From Stomoxys calcitrans (Eukaryota; Arthropoda; Insecta; Diptera; Muscidae), in the NCBI RefSeq assembly GCF_963082655.1, contig NC_081552.1, positions 63,182,799-63,246,798 on the forward strand: a stretch of DNA of 64,000 bases, read 5' to 3'. Shown here one piece after another: positions 1 through 12,185 of the stretch. The first letter of the stretch is position 1; every line of letters begins with the position of its first letter. The notes below the pieces were generated by a model that ran no database searches, was not told where the DNA came from, and saw only the letters and a list, made by a program, of their open reading frames with translations. The translations under genes and the position numbers were made by a program.

Positions 1-243
1 AACTTAACCTGCTATAGGACACAAAATAAGAATCCGTGCAAAGTTTCAGCTCAATATCTCTATTTTTAAAGATTGTAGCGTGATTTCAACAGACAGGCGG
101 ACGGACATGTCTAGATCGTCTTAGATTTTTACGTTGATCAAGAATATATATACTTTATAGGGTCGGAAAGGGATATTTCGATATGTTGCAAACGGAATGA
201 CAAAATTAATGTACCCCTAAACTTCGGTGGTGGGTATAAAAAA
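1..243 (-). mobile_element. Family B HINE/DINE-1-like element, T-end only
   Basis: The right end of a family B element whose remainder lies left of the window. It shows the short CAGACAGGCGGACGGACATG stretch (GTCY repeat on the other strand), the AAGAATATATATACTTTATAGGGTC core and the terminal GGTGGTGGGTATAAAAAA. The same end recurs at 11994 and 35482. The minisatellite array is not in view. Placement in the DINE-1/mini-me group rests on the core plus (GTCY)n and is an inference from known family structure. Confidence 0.8.
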
Positions 244-481
244 CGACTAAATGATGACTATATAATAGGTAGCCATCGACAACCACCATACAATATGATC
301 CACTCTAAGCGCTAACATTAAAATTGGCATCATCTGACAGTCTTCAACTGAAATTGTTTGATCCAATTGAATTTAGTTGATTTAAAAACATGCCAACATG
401 AACAGAGAGATGGCAAAGTGGTAAAAATTAATCATCAGCATGTATCTTTCTTATGGCAACCTATCGGTCCTTTGAATAAAG
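244..481. other. Unrecognised AT-rich spacer
   Basis: No open frame with coding character, no terminal repeat and no match to the other repeats in the window was seen here. Confidence 0.5.
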
Positions 482-2350
482 AACAAGTAAAAGCGTGCTA
501 AGTTCGGCCGTGCCGAATCTTATATACCCTTCACCATGGGTCGTATTTGTCGAGTTCTTTGCCAGGCATCTCTTCTTAGGCAAAAAAGGATAAAAGAAAA
601 GATTTGCTCTGCTATTAAAACGATATCAAGATATGGTCGGGTTCGGACCACAATTAAATTATATGTTGGAGACCTGTGTAAAATGTCAGCCAATTCGAAT
701 AAGAATTGCGCCCTTTGGGGGCTCACGAAGTAAAATAGAGAGATCGATTAATATGGGAGCTGTGAATGGGTCTATAGCCCGCATTCAGACCATAATAAAC
801 ACGTATGTTGATGGTCAAGAGAGGATCCGTCGTACAAAATTTCATTTAAATCGGATAAGAATTGCGCCCTCTAGTCAAGAAGTCAAGACCCAAGATCGGT
901 TTATATGGCAGCTATATCAGGTTATGGACCGACTTGAACCATACTTGGCACAGTTGTTGATATCATAACAAAACACGTCGTGCAAAATTTCATCCCAATC
1001 GGATAAGAATTGCGCACTCTAGAGGCTCAAGAAGTCAAGACCCAAGATCGGTTTATATGACAGCTATATAAGGTTATGGACCGATTTGAACCATACTTGG
1101 CACAGTTGTTGGATATCGTAACAAAACACGTCGTGCAAAATTTCATTCCAATCGGATAAGAATTGCGCACTCTAGAGGCTCAAGAAGTCAAGACCCAAGA
1201 TCGGTTTATATGACAGCTATATCAGGTTATGGACCGATTTAAACTATACTTGGCGCAGTTGTTGGATATCATAACAAAACACGTCGTGCAAAATTTCATT
1301 CCAATCGGATAAGAATTGCGACGTATAGAGGCTCAAGAAGTCAAGACCCAAGATCGGTTTATATGGCAGCTATATCAGGTTATGAACCGATTTAGACCAT
1401 ACTTGGCACAGTTGTTGGATATTTTGCACTTGGTGTTCTGTTAAGACTTCTGTTTGACTTCTTGAGTCCTTACAAGCCGCAAATTTGTCCCATTTGGTTG
1501 AAATTTTCTTTGTGGTGTTCTATTTTAACGTTCAACAACTGTGCCTAATACGGTCCAAGTCATCGTATAACCTGATATAGCTGCCATATAAACCGATCTC
1601 TCGATTTGATATCTATAGCCAAAGAAAGACGCAATTTTCGTCCGATTTCGTTAAAATGTTGCACATTCGTTCTGTTATGACTTCCAACAACTGTGCCAAG
1701 TACGGTCCAAAAAACCATATAATTATGCATATATAAACCGATTTCCCGATTTGACTTCTTGAGCCCCTGGAGCTGCAATTTTAGTCCAATTTGGCTGAAA
1801 TTGGTGGCATGTGGTGTTCCGTTATGATTTCCAACAACTGTGCTAAGTACGGTACAAAACGGTTTATAACCTGATACAGCTCCCATATAAACCCATCTCC
1901 CATTTTTTTTATGACTATCAACAAATTTATCAAGTATGGTTTAAATCGGTCTATAATCTAATATAGCTCTCATATAAACCGATCCTCCGATTTGACTTCT
2001 TCAGCCCCTGGAAGCCCCAATTTTTGTCCGATTTGGCTGAAATTTAACATGTAGTATTTTGTTATAACTTTCGACAGATGTGCCAAGTATGGTTCGAATC
2101 TGATATAGCTCCCATATAAACCGATCTCCCGATTTGAATTCTTGAGCCCATACAACCGCAATTTTTGTCCGATTTCGCTGAACTTAAGCATGTAGTGTTT
2201 TGCTTTGACTTCGAACAACTGTGTCAAGTACAGTCCAAATTTGTCTATAACATGATCAACTAAATTTATTTTGTTTAAACTTTTAGCAGAAACTTTGGTA
2301 GTGGGTTCCCAAGATTCGGCCCGGCCGGACTTAGCGCGCTTTTACTTGTT
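482..2350. mobile_element. Inverted (foldback) pair of family A and A2 elements
   Basis: An H-end opens the segment at 482 (AACAAGTAAAAGCGTGC, then a GGCCG palindrome). It is followed by A-type units of about 153 bp in - orientation to about 1425. There the orientation flips. Units of sub-type A2 then run in + orientation to a second H-end finishing TTTTACTTGTT at 2350. Neither half has a T-end or a (GTCY)n tract. The segment is therefore bounded by two outward-facing H-ends. The open frames inside are translated minisatellite, not genes. Confidence 0.75.
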
Positions 2351-2780
2351 ATAAATAAGAAGGAAGATTTTTGTCGCAACTTTCCATACAAGTGAAACCA
2401 CTGTGCAGTGGTCAGATAACCTTCTCCTTTCTCTTCATATTTCTTCAGAGTACACTGATATAAAAATATACGTGCCCTCTATTACCAGGTACATTGCAGT
2501 TCCATTCGATTCTATCGGAAATATTGGTACAGTACTTTTTATCAAAAAGCAATTCAGTCTATACTGCCTGGTACTTAAGGCGTTGTGTGAAAGATAACAC
2601 AGTGTTCGTAGCCGCCGAGTGCCCGAACATTAATCGTCCTTAGCCTCCTAGCAGTGGTAGCTGCAAATAAGCATTTAATTCAGGGCATCAAATAGTTTCT
2701 TCCTCAGTGCGGCTGTGAAGCTTAAACGAGCCATCCTTTGGATCTGGAGCGCCGTTCACCAAGCCACAACAATATATAGC
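2351..2780. other. Unrecognised unique-looking sequence
   Basis: A moderately GC-richer stretch without a convincing reading frame. It abuts an A2 H-end on the left and the GC-rich end of a family C repeat on the right. I cannot assign it. Confidence 0.4.
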
Positions 2781-2781
2781 A

Positions 2782-5700
2782 CTAGCTGAAAGGGGCCCGC
2801 TCCGCTGCGCCTTCTTTTACATTATATGGAACAAAAGTTTCCTTTGGAATATTTATTTTCGACAATTAAAGAGCTTTTAGTGAAATACCATGATACGAAA
2901 ATACCATATCGCTTAACTAACACTTTAACAAGTGCCTTGATCTGAATCCCATATGATCTTTATTGGTCTACGAATTTAAGTTTGGATGTAAGGTGTACTC
3001 CATTCATGAAATACTTCATTTCAGCCCGATATTCTCATGATGTCTGAGTTAGTGGTGTTTTCGGGGGAGAGGTGGTCCCTTAGATACTTGGCCCTGAAAA
3101 AATATCAGCATCGTGCTCTTCTCTCAAATACCATTTATTTAATCCCCTTATAGCCATTGGCTTAAAAGGAGTTTACAGGGTGAGGCGTCCTCCAAACACA
3201 TGGCCCTAAAATAGGTTATCAAATTCGTTTTCTAGTCTCAAATACCTTTCATTTGAGCCACATATTGGCATGGTTGAAAATTTTGTTCACTTTGGGGGTG
3301 TTTTGGGAAAGGGGTGATGCCCTAAATACATGGTCCTACATTTGGATATCAAATTCGTATTCTACTCCCAAATACCTTTATTTGAGCCCATTTTGCGATG
3401 GTCACTAAAAAATTGTTGTTTGTGAAGTATTTTGGGAAAGGGGTAGATCCCCAGAAAATTGGTCCAAAAATGGGTATCAATACTTGCTCTATCCCCCAAT
3501 ACCTTTAATTTAATCTCCACATTGACATGGTCGGTAAATATGCCCGATTTAGGGGTGTTTTGGGGATTGGAGTGGTCCCCCAAACACTAAGCCCGGAAAA
3601 GATATCAGCAATGTGCTCTATTCTCATATAACTATATATCATTTATTTGAACCCATATTGCCATTGCCCTCAAAATTGGATATCAAATTCGTTTCATAAT
3701 CTCATTTAAACTCCTTATTGCAAAAATCAGCAAATATGTCCGGTTTGGGGTATTGACCCTAAAAACTAAAAATATATAGTTCCACTTTCTTTAAGACGCA
3801 AATTGTCTTGGTGAGCAAATACGTCTTATTTGGGGGTTGTTATGGTGTTGGGACGTCCCCTTGACAGTTGGTCCCTAATGTGATGCGTGGTCTACTCGCA
3901 AATACCTTTTACTTGAGCCCCAAATTTCCATGGTCGGCAAACATGACCAGATTGGGGGGTGTTTTGGGGGATGGGCAGCCACATCCCCAAAACACCCCCC
4001 GTGAGTTAGCCTTGAAAATATATATCGGATTCGTGTTCCACTCTAAAAACCCTCTTATTTGAGCGTCATATTCCAATAGTCAGCAAATACTTCCTATTTG
4101 GGTGGTGTTTTGGGGGTGGGGCGGTCCCATAGACAATTTTCCCGAATATTGGTATTAGATTCGTGCTCTACTCCCAAAGACCTTTCATTTAAGCGCCATA
4201 TTGCTATGGTCGTAAATTTGTCCCCTTTGTTGGGATGTTTTTGGTGAGAGGCGGCCCCCCAAACACTTGATCCTATATTTGGATACCAGATTCGTATTCT
4301 ACATTTAAATACCTTTTATTTAAGCCCCATATTCTCATGGTCAGCAAATAAGTCCAGTTTGGGGTGTTTTGGAGAAGGGGTGGACCCCCAGAAACGTGGT
4401 CCCACGTCTGGATGTAAGATTCGTATTCTTCTCGCAAATACCTTTTATTTGAGTCCCATATTGCCATGGTCGGTAAATATGTCCGATTTAGGGGTGTTTT
4501 GGGGTTTGCGGTGGTCCCCCTAGGGGGGCGGAACATCCTCCATACCCCAATTTTAAAAAACGCCAGATCTCGAAGATGTGTCAGCCGATTTAAGCGAAAA
4601 TATGTATGCCACCTTATATCCCAAAAACATGAAATTGGTAAAAAATTTAGGGGTCAAATAACCTGGGGGGACGCCCCATCCCAAAACCCACCCGAACGGA
4701 CATGTGTACCGATTGGGACAATATAGGTATCAAATGAAAGGTATTTAAGAGTAAAGTGCGAATTTGGTATACAAATTTCACTCTCAATTTTCGAGGGGGT
4801 CCCCAGGCCACAACAAAGACCCAAGAGGACTGTTTCAACGCTATGGGCAATATGGGTACTAAATGAATGGTATTTAAAAGTAGAATACAAATCTGACACA
4901 AAAATTTACCCCTTCAATAGGACGCGTAGTTCGATCGGGGCAATATGTCAATTAAAAGAAGGTCTATGACAATATATTTGGAATATAATTTTGGTATAAG
5001 GCTTCAAGTATCTGGGTCACTCCTACCGTTCCGCAGGACAGTAGATCGCGACAAAGACTCAAACAAATTGTCGTTTGGTTCTTAGTGTCAGGGGGAGCGA
5101 CTCACTCCTCCCAACAAATGCAATGCCAAACTGTCATGTAGGATGACCGAAAATATTTTGTACTCAAATGAAAGGACGTGTCGGATGGCAGTCACCCTCC
5201 CCCAATCCTATCAAAAAAGAGGAATAAAAATTATATATGAATGATATGAAATAATATCTGACGTCAGGATAGAATAGGACAAAAATTAATGATTTTAAAG
5301 AATGTGGTATCCCAAGTGATCGCTTTGAAATATGATTTTAAATGTAGATAACCAATACAAAAAAATTAATTAGTGTGAATCTGAACGAGACTCACAGCCC
5401 TGAATATTTTGATAGCCTCCTTCTAAATGCTTGACATTATGGGGCTCAAACAAAATCGTGCTATAGTACAATGCTGATATTACTTCAAGGTCCGCTTCTA
5501 AACTCCCTTCAAACTGGTCAGGATTGCTTACTACGGCGATAAATAATAGGTATTTTATAGTAAAAATCGAATTTGATATCCAATTTTGAGGCCAAATGTT
5601 TGGGGGTCGTGTCACCCCATAAACTACGTGGGTGACCGCCCCATCCTGCATATCCCTCAAACTGGATATATTTGTGAATTATGGCAAAAAGGGGCTCAAA

Positions 5701-6374
5701 TCTGTATCTTATTGACGCCCAAGTGTTTCAGGGACGCCTCACCTCATAAGCTCCCCCTAAACCACACATTTATACCGACTATTGCAATATGCAGCTCCAC
5801 TGTGGATTTTGGGAGTGGAGTATGAATCTGATATCCACTTTCGGGGCAAAGAGTTTGGCTACTCCATTCCACCACTTAATCCAAGAGAATGAAATAGAAA
5901 TAATATCCAAACTTTTATGGACCGACCCTCCCAATACCCTATTTTCAAAAACGCCACATGTCGGAGATGGGTGGGGCGATTCAAGCGAAATTTGGTTTGT
6001 TTATAATAACTTAAATACAGAAATTTGTGTCCTTATTTAAGGTGGGATATGTGGGGGGCCGCCCGACCTCGAAAGCCACCAGCCGAATAAAATATAAACC
6101 AAAAATGACAATATGGGATTCAAATAAAAGGTATTTGAGACCAGAGCACGAATCTCATATACGGGGATCCACCTCACTCCCAAAAACTCCCCCATACCGG
6201 ACATATTTACCGACCATAGCAATATAATGCTCCAATGAAAGGTATTTGGGAGAAATATCTGAAAGGCCGTACCAGCACCCCCAAAGAGGACTTATTTCCT
6301 GACATGAACTTATAGAGCTCAGATAAAATAAGAGCGTGAAAGAAGGCGCAGCGGAGAGGGCCCTTTCCAGCTAG
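2782..6374. mobile_element. Family C inverted element with GC-rich inverted ends
   Basis: The two ends are imperfect inverted repeats of about 36 bp (2782-2817 and 6339-6374), each carrying GGGCCC and CCGCTGCGCCTTCTTT. Between them lie degenerate units of about 128 bp containing the motif ATGGTCGGTAAATATGTCCG. For example, ATGG anchors occur at 3270, 3398 and 3527. Units face one way up to about 4550 and the opposite way (CAATATGGGACTCAAATGAAAGG) from about 4680 on. The whole 3.6 kb is therefore a long degenerate inverted repeat. No transposase frame was found, so it is either a non-autonomous foldback or two elements joined end to end. Open frames here (for example 4273-4536) are repeat translation. 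Confidence 0.65.
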
Positions 6375-7062
6375 TCTTATATACAAAATTAGATTTTTGT
6401 TTGTCGGTTTGTTCCGTATGGACTCAAAAACGTCTGAGCCGATTACCTTGAAATTTTCACAGATTGTCTGGGATAGTCTTTAAGGAAACATAGGCTATAT
6501 AATTTTTTCATATCGGGAGGGGGCCGGACTCTCCTCCTTACCCCAAAAGTACTACCCAAAATTGAAAGTTCTTTCCCGAGTTGAGTACGAATTTCATAAA
6601 AAAGTTGGAATTAAGCACCTGGGTGGGGGGAGCCCCAGCCCTAAACCCCCTTAAAATAGGTTTATTTGACGATCATGACAATATGGGACTCAAATGAAAG
6701 GTTTTCGGGAGTAGATTACGAATACGGTCAGGAAGTAAGAATAGGTTTTATAATTTATTGATAACGGAAGGGGGCGGACCCTACACCGTTACCCCAAAAA
6801 CATCACCCAAAATCAAAAATGAACCGATCGGGAAAATATGAAAGGTATTGGAGAATAGAATACTAATGTGGTATTAAAATTTGAGTCTAAGTACCCAATG
6901 CGTAGCGCCAACCCAAATTTCAAAATAGGGCTCAAATGAAAGGTATTCGGGAGTATATTTCGAATCTGGCAAACAAAATCAGATCGAAGTAGAGGAGGTC
7001 ATGCCAACTCTCAAAAACGCCGTTAGACAAATTATAACTATATGATACTTGGCTGACCGAAT
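6375..7062. repeat. Family C fragment with its T-rich end
   Basis: Begins TATATACAAAATTAG followed by TTTGTTTGTCGGTTTG and CCGTATGGACTCAAAAACG. The same start recurs at about 60800. It continues with GGACTCAAATGAAAGGT units. It follows directly on the foldback C element. No coding frame. Confidence 0.6.
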
Positions 7063-7833
7063 TTTTATACCCTCCACCATAGCATGGGGGGTATACTAAT
7101 TTCGTCATTCTGTTTGTAACTACTCGAAATATTCGTCTGAGACCCCATAAAGTAAATATATTCTTGATCGTCGTGACATTTTATGTCGATCTAGCCATGT
7201 CCGTCCGTCCGTCTGTCCGTCCGTCCGTCTGTCCGTCCGTCCGTCCGTCTGTCTGTCGAAAGCACGCTAACTTCCGAAGGAGTAAAGCTAGCCGCTTGAA
7301 ATTTTGCACAAATACTTCTTATTAGTGTAGGTCGGTTGGTATTGTAAATGGGCCATATCGTTCCATGTTTTGATATAGCTGCCATATAAACCGATCTTGG
7401 ATCTTGACTTCTTGAACCTCTAGAGTGCGCAATTATTATCCGATTTAAATGAAATTTTGCACGACATGTTTTCGCAATTATTATCCAATTTGCCTGAAAT
7501 TTTGTACGACGGATTCTCTCTTGACCATCAACATACATGTTTATTATGGTCTGAATCTGTCTATAGCCCGATACAGCTCCCATATAAATCGATCTCTCTA
7601 TTTTACTTCTTGAGCCCCCAAAGGGCGCAATTCTTATTCGAATTGGCTGACATTTTACACAGGTCTCCAACATATAATTTAATTGTGGTCCAAACCGGAC
7701 CTTATCTTGATATCGCTCTCATGGCAGAGCAAATCTTTTCTTATATCCTTTTTTGCCTCAGAAGAGATGCCGGGAAAAGAACTCGATAAATGCGATCCAT
7801 GGTGGAGGGTATATAAGCACGCTTTTACTTGTT
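7063..7833 (+). mobile_element. Family A HINE, short, with H-end palindrome deleted
   Basis: T-end TTTTTATACCCTCCACC at 7063, (GTCY)n at about 7197-7258, few minisatellite units, and the end CACGCTTTTACTTGTT at 7833. The normal sequence GTATATAAG-[palindrome]-CTTAGCACGC is reduced here to GTATATAAGCACGC, so the GGCCCGGCC hairpin is absent. All other family A copies with intact H-ends retain it. Confidence 0.8.
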
Positions 7834-8045
7834 TTAAAATTTGCATCGATTTTGTACGTTTGTCTGGAAGGAAATATAGGCTATATAAATTTTAGATATC
7901 GGGTGGAGGCGGACCCTTTCCTATATCCCAAAAACGCCTCCTATATCCAAAAGTGGTCCAATGGGCACAATAAAGGTATCAAATGAAAGGTATTGGAGGC
8001 CAGAAAACGAAAATCGTATTAAAATTTGGGTCCAAGTATCCAGGA

Positions 8046-8076
<31 letters not shown>

Positions 8077-8290
8077 ACTACACTAAACAGATATATTCGA
8101 AGTTCATGTCAATATGGGACTCAAATGAAAAGTACGAGGCAATAGATTACAAATATGGCATAAAACATTAGGTCCAAGTAGTGGGAGTTCGCCCAGCCCG
8201 AAATACCCCCAAATGGGCATATTAGCCGACCATGGCTATTAGAACTCATATGAAAGGTATTAGGGAGAAGATTACGAATATGGCATTTAA
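7834..8290. repeat. Family C fragment with a poly-C/poly-A tract
   Basis: C-type sequence (TATAGGCTATATAAATTTTAG, GACTCAAATGAAAAGTACG). It contains a homopolymer run of about 21 C (8046-8066) followed by 11 A. It ends where a LINE remnant starts near 8300. Confidence 0.55.
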
Positions 8291-8299
8291 ATTTGTGTT

Positions 8300-8772
8300 C
8301 AAGTCTAGGCGATACGTCAAATGAGGAAGTTTATGAGAGTTTTGTCCGTGTTAAGTCAAATGCAATTGGCTTGGACGGAGTTGAACCGAGATTTGTACGA
8401 ATGCAACTTCCATATTTCCTACCGTACTTTACGTACCTGTTTAATTCAATTTTGAGCTCCAGTGTGTATCCTATTACTTGGAAACAGGCAAAGATTATCC
8501 ACATTCCCAAATCCAACGTTGATTATCGGCCGATATCAATTTTATGCTATCTCTCCAAGGTTTTCGAGAAAATTCTTCATGTCAGAAAGACAGTCCGGCT
8601 TCCGTTCTGATCATAGTTGCATTACTGCATTGGTTTTTAGTGGCTGAATCGATCAGAAATGACATTGATGAGAACTTTGACTTTGAGAGAAAATTGGCTT
8701 TCTGGTTTTTTTGGATCACTCCAAAGCTTTCGACACGGTTGATCACCTCAATTTGTGCATGAAACTACTGAA
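8300..8772 (+). pseudogene. LINE reverse transcriptase remnant, part 1
   Basis: Translates as a decayed RT fragment. VKSNAIGLDGVEPRF, then YLFNSIL, WKQAKIIHIPKSN and DYRPISILCYLSKVFEKI match, in order, the corresponding stretches of the open LINE frame at 31531-33762. Frame changes follow (SGFRSDHSC near 8590, then DHSKAFDTVDHLNL near 8715). At 8772 the frame is cut by a family A HINE and resumes at about 10087. The endonuclease part is absent. RNA-templated reverse transcription is the family role; this copy cannot encode it. Confidence 0.8.
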
Positions 8773-10086
8773 TTTTTATACCCTCCACCATAATTTTTAT
8801 ACCCTTCGTCTGAGACCCCATAAAGTATATATATTCTTGATCGTCGTGAAATTTTATGTCGATCTAGCCATGTCCGTCCGTCTGTCCGTCGGTCTGTCCG
8901 TCCGTCTGTCTGTCGAAAGCACGCTAACTTCCGAAGGAGTAAAGCTAGCCACTTGAAATTTTGCACAAATACTTCTTATTAGTGTAGGTCGGTTGGTATT
9001 GTAAATGGGCTATATCGGTCCATGTTTTGATATAGCTGCCATATAAACCGATCTTGGATCTTGACTTCTTGAGCCTCTAGAGTGCGCAATTCTTATCCAA
9101 TTGGAATGAAATTTTGCACGACGTGTTTCGTTATTACATCCAACAACTGTGTCAAGTATGGTTCAAATCGGTCCATAACCTGATATAGCTGCCATATAAA
9201 CCGATCTGGGGTCTTGACTTCTTGAGCCTCTAGAGTGCGCAATTCTTATCCGATTGGCATGAAATTTTGCACGACGTGTTTTGTTATAATATCCAACAAC
9301 TGTGCCAGGTATGGTTCAAATCGGTCCATAACCTTATATAGCTGTCATATAAACCGATCTTGGGTCTTGACTTCTTCTGCCTCTGGAGGGCGCAATTCTT
9401 ATCCAATTTGAATGAATTTTGGCACGTAGTATTTTGTTATGATATCCAATAACTGTGCCAAATATGGTTCAAATCGGTTCATAACCTGATATAGCTGTCA
9501 TATAAACAGATCTGGGGACTTGACTTCTTGAGCTTCTAGAGGGCGCAATTCCTATCCGATTTGGCTGAAATTTCGCAAGACGTTTTTTATTGTTACTTTC
9601 AACAACTATGTCAAATAAAGTACAAGTCGGTTCATAACCTGATTTAGCTGACATATAAACCGATCTGGGATCTTGACTTCTTGAGCCTCTTGAGGTAGCA
9701 AATATTATCCGATTTGCCTGAAATTGTACGACGGATTCTCTCATGACCATTAACATACATGTTTATTATGGTCTGAATCTGTCTATAGCCCGATACAGCT
9801 CCCATATAAATCGATCTCTCTATTTTACTTCTTGAGGCCACAAAGGGCGCAATTCTTATTCGAATTGGCTGACATTTTAGACAGGTCTCCAACATAAATA
9901 TAATTTAATTGTGGTCCAAACCGGACCATATCTTAATATCGCTCTAATAGCTCTAATAACAAATCTTTTCTTATATCCTTTTTTTTGCCTAAGAAGAGAT
10001 GCCGGGAAAAGAACTCGTCAAATGCGATCCATGGTGGAGGGTATATAAGATTCGGCCCTGCCGAACTTAGCACGCTTTTACTTGTT
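8773..10086 (+). mobile_element. Family A HINE inserted in a LINE remnant
   Basis: T-end TTTTTATACCCTCCACC, with a short duplicated piece of the T-end just inside it. A (GTCY)n tract at about 8871-8925 is followed by 153-bp units with the GATATAGCTGCCATATAAAC core. The H-end has a slightly decayed hairpin and ACGCTTTTACTTGTT at 10086. RT-coding sequence lies on both sides, so it inserted after the LINE. Open frames inside are translated units. Confidence 0.85.
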
Positions 10087-10746
10087 TTAACTTCACATCA
10101 ACGGCAACGAGTCCGATCATGTCGTATCTCAGCGATAGACGGCAGTCTGTATGCGCCGGGAATATATTATCTAACCCCTTCTTCGTACCTAAGGGGGTTC
10201 CTCAAGGCTCCATTATAGGTCCACTTCGTTTTTCATTACATGCGCACGACTTGCCTCATCAACTAGCACACGGTCAGATTATGATGTATGCTGATGACGG
10301 GCAGATTTTTCAAAGCGGCTTTTATGGACATTGTAGACGACTGCATAAGTAAACTTAATGCGGATCTACATCGCGTTTATGACTGGGCGACTGCAAATGG
10401 TTTATTGTTAAATCCAAGTAAGTCTAAATGTTTGGTTGTTCACAAAAACAAGAATTTCAACATGCGAAAACCGGATATTTACGTTAATGGTCAGAGGATT
10501 GGTATTGTATCTAGAGCGAAGAATTTAGGCGTGGTTTGTAACAGTTCTTTGAGCTGGTCCGATCATGCTAACATTGCACCTGGGCAGACTTATGCAAAGC
10601 TTCGTGCTTTATGAATCACACACTACTTTACACCCATAAATATCCGAATTCTTCTGGCGAATACATTCCTAGTTCCAGATTTGCTATATGGTTGTGAACT
10701 TTTTTCGAATTGTGATTCTTCGAGCCTCCGAAAATTGTATGGCTTA
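10087..10746 (+). pseudogene. LINE reverse transcriptase remnant, part 2
   Basis: Continues the RT of part 1: SYLSDRRQSV, then KGVPQGSIIGPLRFS, the MMYADDGQIF catalytic-site region (YADD) and, after a frameshift, NADLHRVYDWATANGLLLNPSKSKCLV and LLYGCELFSNCDSSS. The order and spacing match the open LINE frame at 31531. A stop lies near 10612. A family B HINE interrupts at 10747. Recognisable RT domain, non-functional. Confidence 0.85.
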
Positions 10747-11994
10747 ACAAGTAAAATGGCGTTAAGTTCTGCCGGGCCGAACTTTGGATACCCACCACCT
10801 CGGGTATGTATAAACCACCGTTCGTCAAATCCGGGGAAAAATGCATACCTTATGACCCCTAGTAGCTATATAGAATATGTTCCAATTTGGACCAAATACT
10901 AATAAGCACAAGTTATTGTTCAACTGTGCAAAACAAAATTTTGCTCTTTTTAGTAGTTATATCTAAAAATAAACCGCTCTGAACCATAAACTACACGGAC
11001 GTCGAAAAGCCTAACATACGTCACTGTGTCAAATTTCAGTGAAATCGGATTACAAAAGAGCCTTTTATTGGGCCAAGGCTTTTCATCGAGATATCGGTCT
11101 ATATGGCAGCTATATCCAAATCTGGAACGATTTCGACCAAGTTGCAGATACATTTCGAAGAGCCTAACACTCACTGTCCCAAATTTCGGCGAAATCGGAC
11201 AATAAATGCACCTTTTATGACCCCAAAACCTTAAATCAAGAGATCGGTCTATATTGCAGATATATCCAAATCTGGACCGATCTGAGCCAAATCTAAAAAT
11301 TATATCGAAAGTTTTATCACAACTCACTGTCCCAAATTTCGGCGACATCGGACAATAAATGCGCCTTTTATGGGCTCAAAACCTTAAATCGAGAGATCGG
11401 TCTATATGGCAGCTATATCCAAAACTGGTCCGATCTGAGCCAAATTGGCGAAGGATATCGAAGGGCCTAAGACAACACACTGTCCCGAATTTCAGCAAAA
11501 TCGGATAATAAATGTGGCTTTTATGGGTCTAAGACCCTAAATCGGAGGATCGGTCTATATGGCAGCTATATCCAAAACTAGACCGATCTGGGCCAAATTG
11601 GCGGAGGATGTCGAAGGGCCTAACACAACTCACTGTCCAAAATTTCAGCGAAATCAGATAATAAATGTGGCTTTTATGGGTCTGAGACCCAAAATCGGCG
11701 GATCGGTCTATATGGGGGCTATATCTAGATATAGTCCGATTTGGCCCATCTTCGAACTTAACCTGCTTATGGACAAAAAAAGAATCTGTGCAAAGTTTCA
11801 GCTCGATATCTCAATTTTTGAAGACTGTAGCGTGATTTCAACAGACAGACGGACGGACATGGCTAGATCGTCTTAGATTTTTACGCTGATCAAGAATATA
11901 TATACTTTATAGGGTCGGAAATGGATATTTCGATGTGTTGCAAACGGAATGACAAAATGAATATACCCCCATCCTTCGGTGGTGGGTATAAAAA
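10747..11994 (-). mobile_element. Family B HINE inserted in the same LINE remnant
   Basis: H-end AACAAGTAAAATGGCGTTAAG with palindrome on the left. 153-bp B units (ATCGGTCTATATGGCAGCTA) follow, then a short (GTCY) stretch. The T-end GGTGGTGGGTATAAAAA is on the right. LINE coding sequence lies on both sides (LLYGCELF before, the FNSLLNTRSFIFSHRIIVE region after). Confidence 0.85.
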
Positions 11995-12185
11995 GGAGTC
12001 AGCATTTTTCACAATGTGTAGATTCTCTATTTGGACCTAGTTTCAACAGTCTTCTAAATACCAGATCATTTATATTTTCACATAGGATTATTGTGGAAAA
12101 GAAACCCAGATATTTTTTTGAGAGACTGACGTTGAGTCGAAATGTCTGAGGTGCACTCTCTCCCCAAACGAGAACATTACCCTAA
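11995..12185 (+). pseudogene. LINE remnant, part 3 (C-terminal RT-associated region)
   Basis: One frame reads SFNSLLNTRSFIF...KKPRYFFERL. This aligns by eye with the SNLLNVRCLLLLHK...KEPEYLHKHL stretch near the end of the open LINE frame at 31531-33762. It confirms that the LINE continued through the B insertion. Similarity fades after about 12150. Confidence 0.65.
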
